From Amycolatopsis palatopharyngis (GTDB lineage: Bacteria > Actinomycetota > Actinomycetes > Mycobacteriales > Pseudonocardiaceae), in assembly GCF_003385185.1 (NCBI RefSeq), contig NZ_PQHZ01000001.1:62001-126000 (forward strand): a stretch of 64,000 nucleotides of DNA. The letters are read 5' to 3'. Shown one piece after another: positions 27,332-36,276 of this stretch. Both the position numbers and the translations under genes were made by a program. Position 1 is the stretch's first letter, and the number at the start of each line of letters is the position of its first letter. The notes under the pieces were generated by a model, which did not search any database, was not told the origin of the DNA, and saw only the letters and a list, made by a program, of their open reading frames with translations.

Positions 27332-27964
27332 CTACCGGGGCCACGTGTCGGCGAGCACTCCAGGACCGCGCAGAGCGTTCAGCGCGGCAGCGACCGCACT
27401 GCGCAAGGTCGCCTCGTCCGCACCGGTCCGCGAACGCAGGTTCACGCCGTGCGCGAGCAGTGCCAGCTGCTCGGCGGCACCGTGGAGATCCACATCCGCC
27501 CTGAGCTGTTCGCGATCAGTCGCGGCTCGTAGCGCCGCGCTCAGCGCGGAGACGAGCCGGTCATTGTGTTCGACCAGCACATCGGCGATCGCGTTCTCCT
27601 GCCCCTGCGCATCGGCCAGCAGGTTGGTGATCAGGCATCCCCAACGTGCGCGCGGACCCACACAACGTGCCGTGATCAACCCACCGAAGAAATCCGCGAT
27701 GGCCGGTAAGCCTCGTCGGTCGGCTTGCAACGCACCGAACACAGGCGCGGCCTGTTCGGCCAAATACCGCTGGATGGCGGCAAGACACAGATCCTGCTTG
27801 CTACCGAAAGTCGCGTACAGGCTCGACCGGCCCACGCCAGTGACGTCCACAATGTCCTGGACGCCGGTGTTGGCCCAGCCTCGTTGCCACAGCAGCTGCT
27901 GCACCGTGCCGACCACCGCCGATGGATCGAAATGCTTCACATCCGCCACGGCGTTCACCTCCAA
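27332..27964 (-). CDS. TetR family transcriptional regulator
   Basis: This 210-residue protein has an N-terminal TetR HTH: TGVQDIVDVTGVGRSSLYATFGSKQDL at about residues 33-57. A helical C-terminal ligand domain contains a WGCLITNLLAD segment, as in TetR_C/AcrR-type proteins. It lies upstream of the small ORF and HAD gene on the same strand and is divergent from senC. It may control either side. The start at 27964 could be replaced by a nearby in-frame GTG at 27949. Confidence 0.88.
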   Translation of the reverse strand: MEVNAVADVKHFDPSAVVGTVQQLLWQRGWANTGVQDIVDVTGVGRSSLYATFGSKQDLCLAAIQRYLAEQAAPVFGALQADRRGLPAIADFFGGLITARCVGPRARWGCLITNLLADAQGQENAIADVLVEHNDRLVSALSAALRAATDREQLRADVDLHGAAEQLALLAHGVNLRSRTGADEATLRSAVAAALNALRGPGVLADTWPR

Positions 27965-28094
27965 GCTGGACCGCTCGTTTCAAGTTAATCCTCAATCCGG
28001 CCAAGGGCAACGGCACGATCGCGCCGCATAAGGGAAACTCGCAGGTCGAACGGTCGAAATCGACCACGCGGAGGTGGCTCACACCAGGCAACAC

Positions 28095-28110
28095 TGTCGG
28101 CGTGCGGACA
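28095..28110. promoter_or_regulatory. TGTCA-N6-TGACA-like operator upstream of senC (variant B)
   Basis: TGTCGGCGTGCGGACA has the same 16-bp geometry as the exact sites, with one change in each half. It is framed by an ACTGTC...GACAGT inverted repeat (28093-28112) and lies 67 bases before the senC ATG, the same distance as site A from its gene. Confidence 0.45.
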
Positions 28111-28177
28111 GTCTCCCTGGACACCATCGCCTGTCGTGGTCTCCTTACCCTGTCGTTGTCCCAATGGGAGGTTGTTC

Positions 28178-29257
28178 ATGAGCGCGTCCGTCGAACCAGT
28201 AGTCAAGTTGACGTCGCTGTCCCGCGGCGCGGGCTGCGCCTGCAAGCTGCCACTGGCGAAGCTGGAGTCCATGTTCGCCTCGCTGGGAGCGAATCTCGAC
28301 TCCGCCGACGGGGATCTGCTCGTGGGGGCGCTGGAAGGCGATGACGCAGCCGTCTACCGGCTCGATGACGAACGGGCGATCATCCTCACCACCGACTTCT
28401 TCACGCCGATCGTCGACGACGCGTACGACTGGGGCCGGATCGCCGCGGCCAATGCGCTCTCCGACGTGTACGCCATGGGCGGTCGGCCGCTTATCGCGGT
28501 CAACCTCGCCGCATGGCCCGGCAGTGACCTGCCGATGGACCAGCTCGCCGATGTCCTGCGTGGCGGCGCGAGCGTCGCGGAGGAAGCCGGCTGCCTCGTC
28601 GTCGGTGGCCACACGATCGACGACCCCATCCCGAAGTACGGCATGGCGGTGGTCGGCCTAGCCCATCCCGATCGCTTGTTCCAGATCGACGCACTCGCCC
28701 CCGGGGACAACCTCGTACTCACCAAGGCCGTGGGCACGGGGGTGATCTCGACCGCGATCAAGAACGGCAGCGCGAAGGACACCTGGATCGCCGCCGCGAT
28801 CGCCTCGATGACCAGCCTCAACGCGGATGCCAGCACGGTCGCCTCCGAGATGGGCGTACGCGCGGCGACCGACGTCACCGGATTCGGACTGCTCGGTCAC
28901 CTGCACCGGATGGCACGCGCCAGCGGTGCCGCCGCCGAGATCGACGCGTCCGCGGTACCGGTGCTCCCTGGCGCGCGCGAGGTCGTGGCGGCGGGATTCG
29001 TCCCAGGCGGTACGCGCGCGAACACCGAACACCTCAGCGATGTGGTGCACCTCGACGAGGATGTCCCCGCTGATCTCGCGGTATTGCTCCACGACGCACA
29101 GACCTCCGGCGGCCTGCTTCTGGGCGTGCCGGCCGGGGTCGACGTGGCGGGTGTCGTGCGGAAGCTGACGGAACGGAACCTTCCCGCCGCACACGTCGGG
29201 CGAGTGACCGAAGGCGCGCCCGGACACGTCAGCGTCCGCGCGGAGTCGCGGAGCTAG
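28178..29257 (+). CDS. senC: SelD-like selenophosphate synthetase, SenC of selenoneine biosynthesis
   Basis: This 359-residue protein of the SelD/PurM-like ATP-dependent family makes selenophosphate from selenide and ATP. The active-site loop GAGCACK (C20, C22, K23) matches the GAGCGCK of E. coli SelD. The Asp-rich Mg/ATP motifs DDAAVY and TTDFFTPIVDD, plus GGHTIDDP, TDVTGFGLLGHL and DAQTSGGLLL, are intact. GGGAGG precedes the ATG at 28178. No selA, selB or selC was seen, and the facing genes are senA and senB, so selenophosphate here is most likely used for selenoneine rather than selenocysteine. It is convergent with the ABC permease (17-base gap). Confidence 0.92.
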   Translation: MSASVEPVVKLTSLSRGAGCACKLPLAKLESMFASLGANLDSADGDLLVGALEGDDAAVYRLDDERAIILTTDFFTPIVDDAYDWGRIAAANALSDVYAMGGRPLIAVNLAAWPGSDLPMDQLADVLRGGASVAEEAGCLVVGGHTIDDPIPKYGMAVVGLAHPDRLFQIDALAPGDNLVLTKAVGTGVISTAIKNGSAKDTWIAAAIASMTSLNADASTVASEMGVRAATDVTGFGLLGHLHRMARASGAAAEIDASAVPVLPGAREVVAAGFVPGGTRANTEHLSDVVHLDEDVPADLAVLLHDAQTSGGLLLGVPAGVDVAGVVRKLTERNLPAAHVGRVTEGAPGHVSVRAESRS

Positions 29258-29274
29258 CCGACGCCTTCGGAGTT

Positions 29275-30942
29275 CTAACGGAGTGCTCGACGCAGGGCCG
29301 CACTGGTGAGGTCGACGGCGAACGTCAGAATGATCAGTGCGGCCAGAGTCGTGAACGCGCCACCGTAGTCGAAGCTGGCGAGCTGGTGGTCCAGCAGCAG
29401 CCCGAGGCCACCAGCACCCACCACGCCGACGACCACGGTATCGCGGACCGTGACCTCCCAGCGGTAGAGCCCGTAGGCGACGAAGCGAGGTACGGCCGCG
29501 GGCAGCACTCCGTAGCACAACACCTGTGCACCCGAGGCGCCCTGCGCTCGCAGAGCACGCAGCGGCCGGTCGTCGAGATTCTCCGTCGTCTCGGCCATCA
29601 GCCGGCCCAGCACGCCCATGGTGTAGACGCCCAGAGCGAGCGCGCCGGGAACGATTCCCGGGTACAGGACGAACAACAGCAGCAGCGCCCATACCGGTGC
29701 CGGAATGGCCCGCAGAATCACGAGTACGAGTTTGCTCGCCATACGCGACAGCCCCTGACCGGCACGACCGATCCTGCTTCGGCTCGATCGCCTGCCCGCA
29801 GCGGGAATCGCGAGCAGGGCCCCACCGGCGAACGCGACCATGACCGCCAGGATCGACATGGCCACAGTGACCCCGGCGAGTTCGAGGAGGCCGGTCATCC
29901 CTCCTTCGGCCAAGTGGGGCGGCCACGCCTGGGCCAGCAGTCCCATGCCCGATTCCCACACCTGGCCGCTCCAGAGCGTGGCGAGGTCGAGGCCGACCCA
30001 CCACACGGAAAGCCCGATCAGCACCGCCCCGAACAGCAGGGACCCCGCCAGCACCGGATCGTGACGGAGCGCGAGTCCACGATCCCCCGACCTGCGGGCA
30101 CGAACCCTGGAACTCCAGTAGTCCGCGGCGACACTGAGCAGAATCAGTGCGTAGAGCAGGGTCCAGATCTCCTCGTAGCGCAACGCCTGGAAGCTCAGTG
30201 CCAGTTGGAACCCCAGTCCCCCTGCACCGACCAGACCGAGGATCGCCGCGCTCCGGATGGCGCATTCGAACCGGTAGAAACCATAGGAGAGAAGATCACC
30301 CATCGCGGGCGGAAGCAGTCCGTACAGGATCGCCGAACGACGCCCCGCTCCCCCGCCGAGCAGGGCGATGTACGGCTTGCGGGAGGTCTCGTCGAGCAGT
30401 TCCGCGAAGACCTTCGCGGTGACAGCGCCGAACGGGATTCCGATCGCGAGAACCGCCACGATCGGGTCCAGGCCGAAGATCGCCAGAAAGAACAGTCCCC
30501 AGACGACCTCGTGGATGCCACGGGGTACGACCAGCGCCGCCCTGGCGAGCCCCCAGCCCACCGCCGACCGCCGACGGTTCGACCACCACCAGACCTGGGA
30601 ACCGAGAACGCCACCGACGATCCCGATGACCAGGCTGAGCGCGGTTCCCAGTACCGCGTAGGCGAGCGTGGTGAGGGCGGCGGTCGCGGTCAGAAGCAGG
30701 AACTCTCCGTCCAGCCTGGGCTGGAGGGCAGCGCCGAAGAACTCCAGGAACTCGGATCCCCCGCCCTTGACCACCTGCTCGGTGCCGATCCCCGAAGCCA
30801 GTACGGAGACGGCCATGGCCAGCGCGATCAGCAGCCCCCACACCCACCTTCGCCGTGAGCGCCTTCGCGGACCGGCCCCCTTGCCCGCGGCCGGACGGGG
30901 CGAACGCTCGAGGGCTTCCGTGCGTGCGGTCGTCAGAGTCAT
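29275..30942 (-). CDS. Fused double PhnE-like ABC transporter permease
   Basis: This 555-residue protein contains two tandem PhnE-type permease halves. Each half carries a cytoplasmic coupling loop: LLDETSRKPYIALLGGGAG in the first and LMAETTENLDDRPLRALRAQGASG in the second. Similar YGFYRFECAIRSAAILGLVGAGG and YGLYRWEVTVRDTVVVGVVGAGG segments follow. About 12 transmembrane segments are expected. Phosphonate/phosphite importers usually use one PhnE dimer or two genes; here the pair is fused. The ATG overlaps the ATPase stop by 4 bases. In this cluster the substrate is more likely a selenium oxyanion or similar compound than phosphonate, but that is inference. Confidence 0.88.
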   Translation of the reverse strand: MTLTTARTEALERSPRPAAGKGAGPRRRSRRRWVWGLLIALAMAVSVLASGIGTEQVVKGGGSEFLEFFGAALQPRLDGEFLLLTATAALTTLAYAVLGTALSLVIGIVGGVLGSQVWWWSNRRRSAVGWGLARAALVVPRGIHEVVWGLFFLAIFGLDPIVAVLAIGIPFGAVTAKVFAELLDETSRKPYIALLGGGAGRRSAILYGLLPPAMGDLLSYGFYRFECAIRSAAILGLVGAGGLGFQLALSFQALRYEEIWTLLYALILLSVAADYWSSRVRARRSGDRGLALRHDPVLAGSLLFGAVLIGLSVWWVGLDLATLWSGQVWESGMGLLAQAWPPHLAEGGMTGLLELAGVTVAMSILAVMVAFAGGALLAIPAAGRRSSRSRIGRAGQGLSRMASKLVLVILRAIPAPVWALLLLFVLYPGIVPGALALGVYTMGVLGRLMAETTENLDDRPLRALRAQGASGAQVLCYGVLPAAVPRFVAYGLYRWEVTVRDTVVVGVVGAGGLGLLLDHQLASFDYGGAFTTLAALIILTFAVDLTSAALRRALR

Positions 30943-31706
30943 CGTGGTTCCCGCTCGAACGCGTACAGGTCATCCACTTCGGACTCGGTCAGGTCCACCC
31001 GGGGCTTGTCGAAAACGATTCGCCCGGCTCGTAAACCGATGACGCGGTCGAAGGACGCCAACGCCATGGCGACGTCGTGCAGACTCGCCAGCAACGTCAC
31101 TCCCGCGTCCATCGAAAGGTCGATCAGCAGGTTCATGATTTCCTGGCCACGGGCGGGATCCAGGCTGGCAACCGGCTCGTCGGCCAGGATCGCGGATGGC
31201 TGCTGCAGCAGTATCCTGGCGATGGCCACCCGCTGCTGCTCGCCACCCGACAGGTCCCCGGTCCGCTCGTGGAGCTTTTCGCTGATGCCCACCCTGTCCA
31301 ATGCCGACTGGACGCGGTCGACATTCATCGGCAGCAGCAGGGACAGCGCGGCTTTCCAGAACGGCCACGTGCCGAGCATTCCCGCGTTGACGTTGTGTAC
31401 CACCCGGAGCTGGTCCACCAGATCAAACCGCTGATGGATCGTGCCGATCCGCCGTCGCGTCGCCCGCGCACGGCGTGGCGACGCATGGGCGTAGTCGCAG
31501 CCGAGCACACGGACCTGACCTTTGGTGGCGACGGCGGTACCGTTCAGCAGTGCGATCAGGGTGCTCTTCCCCGCACCGCTCGGTCCGATGATCGCCACTC
31601 GCTCACCGTTGCCGATGGTCAGCTCCACGTTCGTGAGCGCACTCGTGTCACCGAAGCGCACATCAACGGACCTGAGCTCGAATACCTTGTCGTCCGCGGA
31701 GTCCAT
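30939..31706 (-). CDS. PhnC-like ABC transporter ATP-binding protein
   Basis: This 255-residue ATPase has Walker A IGPSGAGKSTLIALLNG, the LSGGEQQRVAIARIL signature and Walker B AILADEPVASLDPARG, with a helical insert typical of PhnC. It lies between the binding-protein and permease genes; its ATG overlaps the binding-protein stop (TGATG) and its own stop overlaps the permease start by 4 bases. It energises the importer of the selenoneine cluster. Confidence 0.92.
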   Translation of the reverse strand: MDSADDKVFELRSVDVRFGDTSALTNVELTIGNGERVAIIGPSGAGKSTLIALLNGTAVATKGQVRVLGCDYAHASPRRARATRRRIGTIHQRFDLVDQLRVVHNVNAGMLGTWPFWKAALSLLLPMNVDRVQSALDRVGISEKLHERTGDLSGGEQQRVAIARILLQQPSAILADEPVASLDPARGQEIMNLLIDLSMDAGVTLLASLHDVAMALASFDRVIGLRAGRIVFDKPRVDLTESEVDDLYAFEREPR

Positions 31707-32611
31707 CAGTTCAGCAACCCGAGCGCGCGGGCGACCGACTCGATCTGTGTGTAGTTGGCTGCCTCGGTCGGAATGAAGCGATTCGCCTGGAAGAGGTCGA
31801 GGATCTGGCGGCCGGCTTCGTCGCCGTCCATTCCGAGGAGGGTTTCGGTCACGCGCTGCGTGAAACCGGTACCAAACCGTTCGTCGAGGTCCGGGCGCGC
31901 CAGCCAGTGGTAGTCGTGATACGGCGGTGTCCGGAAGACTTCCCGAACCTTGTCGGTGTCGATCTCACCCGCGCGGACCCGTTCATCCCACACCGCCGCG
32001 TTGAGCGTGCCCACCTGGTAGCTGCCTGCCTCCACCAGCTTGGCCGTGGCATCGTGCGATCCGGAGTAGCCGACGTTCCCGCTGAACTGTCCCGGCTCGA
32101 CTCCCGCCTCCGAGAGGAAGTGTTGTGGCATGAGCCTGCCCGAAGTCGACGTCTCACTGCCGAACGTGAACGAGTGGCCCGCCAGCGCCCGCAGGCCGCT
32201 GACATCGTCGATCTGATCGATTCCGGTGTCCGTGCCGGCGACGAAGACACTGCGGAACGATGCGTCGATATCGCGCTGCGCGATCGGTAAGGCTCCCGGT
32301 ACCTGCGCCCGCGCCTGGACACCGGTCAGCCCGCCGAAGAACACCAACTGCAAACCGCCCTGCCGAAACGCGGTCACCGACGCGGTGTAGTCCGTCACCG
32401 GGACATAACGCACCGGTACACCAAGCCGGTCACTGAGGTACTCCGAGACCTCGCCGTACGTCCGCTGCAGTTCCTGCGGATCCTGGTCCGGAATGGCTCC
32501 GATGATCAGCGTGCCTTCGCGGGATGCCGCGTCGCCGCGCGGATCTCCGGGCGAAGACGCACAACTGGAAGCGAGCAACGCGATCGCCACGAACACCAGC
32601 AGTCGATGCAT
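31706..32611 (-). CDS. PhnD-like substrate-binding lipoprotein
   Basis: The product is about 301 residues. MHRLLVFVAIALLASSC is a signal peptide with lipobox ASSC, so the protein is anchored outside the membrane. The rest is a PhnD/periplasmic phosphate-like binding fold: IGAIPDQDPQELQRTYGEVSEYL opening, FFGGLTGVQARAQV, HSFTFGSETSTSGRLMPQHFL and YSGSHDATAKLVEAG. This family binds small oxyanions or phosphonates through backbone and Ser/Thr contacts. The start at 32611 is favoured by GAGGGAG just upstream; 32626 would overlap the senB stop by 4 bases. In context it is a candidate selenium-compound receptor. Confidence 0.88.
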   Translation of the reverse strand: MHRLLVFVAIALLASSCASSPGDPRGDAASREGTLIIGAIPDQDPQELQRTYGEVSEYLSDRLGVPVRYVPVTDYTASVTAFRQGGLQLVFFGGLTGVQARAQVPGALPIAQRDIDASFRSVFVAGTDTGIDQIDDVSGLRALAGHSFTFGSETSTSGRLMPQHFLSEAGVEPGQFSGNVGYSGSHDATAKLVEAGSYQVGTLNAAVWDERVRAGEIDTDKVREVFRTPPYHDYHWLARPDLDERFGTGFTQRVTETLLGMDGDEAGRQILDLFQANRFIPTEAANYTQIESVARALGLLN

Positions 32612-32622
32612 ACTCTCCCTCT

Positions 32623-33585
32623 TCATTCGACGACGGGAACGGACAGTTCGTTCAGCAGGGACGCCCAGGCATCGCGTTCACGCCGGGGATCGATCGTCGT
32701 TCGCAGGCGGTCACAACGATCCCAGAGTGCACCGTAGAAGCCCCCTCGGTCGACCTCTGCCGCAAACATCAGCTCCGCCAGGCCTGCCGTGTCGCCGACG
32801 GCGAAGTACCCCGGGTAGTCGTCGCCGAGCAGGCCCTGCGACCCCGCAATGGCCGACGACAACACCGGAACCCCCGCCGCCAGTGCCTCGGAGATGACAT
32901 TGGCCCCGCCCTCGTGCTTGGAGGTGACCAGCAACAGCTGAGACCTGGCCAGCACGGAAAGGGCATCCGCCCTGTCGAGGGCGCCCAGCCATTCGTACTT
33001 CGGGTTGTCCCTCGTCTCGCTCCTGGCCCGCTCGACGAGTTCGGGTTCAAGGCCGGCGCCGGCGTGCGAGACCCGGATCCGCGATCGCTCGGGCAGCATT
33101 CGCGTGGCCGCGGCGGCGCGCGACGGGTCCTTCACAGCACGCAGGTTCGCGAGCACCGCGACCTCGAAGACACCTGGCCGTGGCCGTCCACGCGGTATCG
33201 AAGACATCGATTGGACCATCACTGTCGCGCGAGCACGGAGGGTGATGTCGAGTTGCCGTAGTCCGTGTGGCTGCAGCACGATCAGCCTACTGGCGATCCG
33301 CAGGACCGCGGGATCCACACCGGCGGCGGCAAGATCGGGATACAGGTCGGTTCCGGTCAGCGCGACCACTACCGGCGCGGCCGGGTGCTCGGCGTGGAAC
33401 GCCCGAATCGCCGCCTCGCTCTTGCGGGCATGCAGCGCCACCAGCGCCGCGTACTCACCGCCTCGGTACCGCTCGGCGACGTCCACTTCATGACCGAGCG
33501 CGCGCAGAATGCCCGCCCACCGTTGTACCGTGACACTGTTTCCGTTCGTCGCGGCCGACGTGGCTGGACTGACCAGCAGAATCAT
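32623..33585 (-). CDS. senB: Selenosugar synthase SenB (glycosyltransferase family)
   Basis: This 320-residue GT-B-type glycosyltransferase has the opening MILLVSPATSAATNGNSVTV and a C-terminal donor-site region SKHEGGANVISEALAAGVPV, patterns of the TIGR04348-like group to which SenB belongs. SenB joins selenophosphate to a UDP-sugar to give a selenosugar, the first committed step to selenoneine. The ATG overlaps the senA stop by 4 bases, so senA and senB are translationally coupled. The identification rests on the family, the coupling to an EgtB-like gene and the nearby selD-like gene together. Confidence 0.88.
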   Translation of the reverse strand: MILLVSPATSAATNGNSVTVQRWAGILRALGHEVDVAERYRGGEYAALVALHARKSEAAIRAFHAEHPAAPVVVALTGTDLYPDLAAAGVDPAVLRIASRLIVLQPHGLRQLDITLRARATVMVQSMSSIPRGRPRPGVFEVAVLANLRAVKDPSRAAAATRMLPERSRIRVSHAGAGLEPELVERARSETRDNPKYEWLGALDRADALSVLARSQLLLVTSKHEGGANVISEALAAGVPVLSSAIAGSQGLLGDDYPGYFAVGDTAGLAELMFAAEVDRGGFYGALWDRCDRLRTTIDPRRERDAWASLLNELSVPVVE

Positions 33586-34913
33586 CGCGCACACGTACGA
33601 AACCCCGCGAGTACGTCGCGGCGGTCGGGTGTGAAGTAGTTGCGCATCGTGGAGCGCAGGTAGCGGCCGCGGGTGGCCCATCCCCCGCCGCGCAGTACTT
33701 TCCGCCGGCCGAAGAACTGCTCGGAGTTCTCGTGGTAGGCGTCTCGTTCGAAGTTCGGGTATGCGCGGAAGTCACTGGCCGTCCACTCCCATACGTTGCC
33801 GATCAGCTGCCTGCAGCCGTCGGTCGAATCGCCGGCCGCACAGGCACCCACGTGGATGGGCCCACTGGACTTCCAGTCCGTCGCCGCCAGTGTGTGCGAC
33901 GGCGGCCGCTCGCCCCAAGGATAGGTGTCTTTGGGCCGGGCACCGGCGGTGGCGGCGAACTCCCACTCCGCTTCGGTCGGCAATCGCCTGTCTGCCCATC
34001 GGCAGAACGCGTCCGCCTCCCACCAGCTGACATGACTGACCGGCAAGTGTGGTTCCAGCTCGACCCAGGTATCGAACTGCCTGCGCTGCCAGCCATTGTC
34101 GCTTTCACGCCAGTACACCGGATGCCGAGCCCCGGTCTCGTTCAGCCACTGACCACCGTCGGACCACAAACCGGGGGTTCGGTACCCGCCGTCATCGACG
34201 AACTCGGCGAACTCGCTCTGGGTGATCGCCGCACGCGCCATCTGGAACGGTGCCACGTCCACGGGATGCGCCCACTTCTCGTTGTCGTAAACGAACGCGT
34301 CCGACCTCATCGCACCCAGCAGATACCGTCCCCCACTGAACTTCACGTCCCCCCGCCAGTCGTCCTCGGGCGCGGGGAAGGACGATCCGGCGTCGGTCAG
34401 CCCAGGCAGCACCGGCATCGGCAGACCGAGAGTCTGCCGGGTGTGAGTCAGCGCTTCGCTGTGGGTGTCGTGGTGGTGGACCGTGTACCGGGCGAAATGG
34501 CGGACCACATCGGTCGAGTCACCCGCCGTCACCTCGTCGGCGACCCGCTGCGCGACCGTGCGCACATAGCGGAACGTCTCGTCCCGGTCCGGCAGAACCA
34601 GGCGCCACCGGGTGTCGTGCGGGATCGCCCCCGAGTCATAGATGGCGTCGCCGAAGGACAGGATCGGTGCGTGTCCACACGCCCGGCGCAGCACGAACAA
34701 CTCCTGGAACCAGGCGATATGACCGATTTCCCAGATCAACGGGTTCACCGTGGGCAAGAGCGGCCCCGTCAGTTGCTCGTCGGGCAGATCGGCGATCAGC
34801 TCCAGTACGCGCCGCGCACCGTCGAGCGTCCACGTCGCCAGTTCGTCATCCGAAACATTCACGCGGGCCACGTTAAGGTGCCGAAGCCATCCGGGCGCGT
34901 TCTTTGTCAGCAC
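33582..34913 (-). CDS. senA: Selenoneine synthase SenA (EgtB-like sulfoxide-synthase family)
   Basis: The product is up to 443 residues with EgtB architecture. The N-terminal DinB-2 domain has iron ligands H65 (GHIAWFQE) and H147-x3-H151-x-E153 (HHDTHSE). A C-terminal FGE/sulfatase-modifying-like domain contains LPTEAEWEFAATAG, GNVWEWTASDF and KVLRGGGWAT. EgtB uses hercynine plus a thiol; SenA uses hercynine and the SenB selenosugar to form the C-Se bond. Pairing with senB rather than egtA/C/D supports SenA. The start is uncertain: GTG 34913 is the longest, and GTG at 34862 would also place the DinB domain normally. Confidence 0.9.
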   Translation of the reverse strand: MLTKNAPGWLRHLNVARVNVSDDELATWTLDGARRVLELIADLPDEQLTGPLLPTVNPLIWEIGHIAWFQELFVLRRACGHAPILSFGDAIYDSGAIPHDTRWRLVLPDRDETFRYVRTVAQRVADEVTAGDSTDVVRHFARYTVHHHDTHSEALTHTRQTLGLPMPVLPGLTDAGSSFPAPEDDWRGDVKFSGGRYLLGAMRSDAFVYDNEKWAHPVDVAPFQMARAAITQSEFAEFVDDGGYRTPGLWSDGGQWLNETGARHPVYWRESDNGWQRRQFDTWVELEPHLPVSHVSWWEADAFCRWADRRLPTEAEWEFAATAGARPKDTYPWGERPPSHTLAATDWKSSGPIHVGACAAGDSTDGCRQLIGNVWEWTASDFRAYPNFERDAYHENSEQFFGRRKVLRGGGWATRGRYLRSTMRNYFTPDRRDVLAGFRTCAR

Positions 34914-34955
34914 GCCGACACAGCTGATCGTCAGCGGGCGCCCCGGTCCGGGCAG

Positions 34956-36017
34956 TCACCGCTGCTGCGTCCGCACCTCGTCCGGCAGGTGGGCGACGAC
35001 CCTGCGTAACGGGAGTGGCAGCCACCGGCCGGGTCGCGCCCAGTTGCCCAGCATCCGTCGGGCCGCAAGAATCCGGCCCTGCCGAATCTGTGGCAGATAC
35101 AAGCTGTCCACCAGCAGCGCACCCTCGGACCGATCCGTGACCGCGCGCCGAAAAACCCGCCGGTCGTCGGAGTCGATGACGAATCCGTGCGCACGAAGAA
35201 TCGCGGCGAGACCGTCCTGGGCCTGCGGATTCGGCCACGGCTGAGTACGTATTCCCAGTACCCGCATCACTCGCCACCAGCGAAACAGGCCGCGTGCTAT
35301 GCCCAGCCTCGAAGGCACCAGTGCCACGAACACGCCGCCGGGGCGCAGTACGCGCTGCACCTCGCCAAGCACAGCATCCAGCGGGGTGAGCACCTGCAAC
35401 GACATGGCTGAGCACACGGTCGCGATCGTGTCCTCGCCCATCGGCAGGGCGTCCGCACGCGCTCGGACGAGCGGTCCCCTGCCCACGCTCGCGCCGAGGG
35501 CGAGCTCTCCTGCCGACGCGTCCACGCCGAACCAGCGAGCCTGCGCGAGCAACGGACGGGTGGGAGCGGAGCCGCAGGCGAGGTCAAGGATCGGCCCTTC
35601 TGTGTCCCGCAGTGGCTGTACCAGCCAGCTGTAGGGCGTCGCATGCTTGCCCGCGACCGATCGGGTCAGCACGGCCTCGGTGATTCCAGGCCGTTCGTCG
35701 TGGTATCCGGCCAGGTAGGCGGGCCAGTCCGCCGCGTCGGTACGTACCCGGCGGGCCAGCAGAAAGCCGATGCTGGCGACGACGAAGGGCACGGCGTAGT
35801 TCACCGCCACCCGGGCCCATGTGCCGGTATCCGCCGTGCCTTCGACGATCACCGTGCCCTGATTCACCAGCGACAGCACGGTGCCGACCACCACGGCCAC
35901 CGGGACAGCCGTTCGTGCCGTCCGGCCACGGGCCACCAGCAGCAGCGCGTCCCTTGGCAGTTCCCACGAGCAGCGTTCACACATGTCGCCGCCCGCGTGC
36001 TTGCAGACCTTGCCCAC
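34956..36017 (-). CDS. NrtS-like membrane domain fused to a SAM-dependent methyltransferase
   Basis: This protein of up to 353 residues has two parts. Residues about 28-92 form two transmembrane helices with the NrtS nitrate/nitrite-transporter pattern (RTAVPVAVVVGTVLSLVNQG, NYAVPFVVASIGFLLARR). From about 130 on it is a class I methyltransferase with ILDLACGSAPTRPLL, WFGVDASAGEL and VLRPGGVFVALVP. The N-terminus has a Cys/His cluster (CKHAGGDMCERCSW). It is 42 bases upstream of senA on the same strand and probably co-transcribed. A combined oxyanion-passage and Se-methylation role is conceivable but unproven. A start at ATG 35984 would remove the first Cys and His. Confidence 0.8.
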   Translation of the reverse strand: MGKVCKHAGGDMCERCSWELPRDALLLVARGRTARTAVPVAVVVGTVLSLVNQGTVIVEGTADTGTWARVAVNYAVPFVVASIGFLLARRVRTDAADWPAYLAGYHDERPGITEAVLTRSVAGKHATPYSWLVQPLRDTEGPILDLACGSAPTRPLLAQARWFGVDASAGELALGASVGRGPLVRARADALPMGEDTIATVCSAMSLQVLTPLDAVLGEVQRVLRPGGVFVALVPSRLGIARGLFRWWRVMRVLGIRTQPWPNPQAQDGLAAILRAHGFVIDSDDRRVFRRAVTDRSEGALLVDSLYLPQIRQGRILAARRMLGNWARPGRWLPLPLRRVVAHLPDEVRTQQR

Positions 36018-36196
36018 TACGCCGCGCTCCGATCGATCAGCGGGCCACCAGGACGAGCGGAGACGCTTCGATACCGGTCTTTTCGGACCGCCATCTCCTG
36101 TCCAGGCACACAGTCGCCGACAACCCGCCCGCGCATTGTTCCCCTCCGGCCGGATTCACTGTCACAGGTGACGTGGAGCGACGGCCTCGACCACGG

Positions 36197-36248
36197 AAGG
36201 GACGGATGCCGAGATGGGTGTCGTTCCACATCCAGGCATCCGTCCCTT
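36197..36248. terminator. Long inverted repeat after the CMD gene
   Basis: AAGGGACGGATGCC (36197-36210) and GGCATCCGTCCCTT (36235-36248) are perfect 14-base inverted arms around 24 bases that can pair further (GATG/CATC). The structure begins 28 bases beyond the stop of the minus-strand CMD gene and most simply acts as its terminator. No U-tract is present. Confidence 0.65.
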
Positions 36249-36276
36249 TCAGCCGGAACGGTTCCGGTCCCCTGGC

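Noticed and set aside
27965-28177. Possible tRNA-Sec or SECIS element before the SelD-like gene
   Set aside because: No sequence with the long acceptor arm and TCA anticodon of tRNA-Sec is seen, and neither selA nor selB is in the window. The redox proteins nearby use ordinary Cys codons.
36160-36173. TGTCA-N4-TGACG before the NrtS-methyltransferase gene as another regulon site
   Set aside because: The spacer is 4 rather than 6 bases and one half is changed, so it does not share the rotational spacing of the other nine sites. It may still be an unrelated element.
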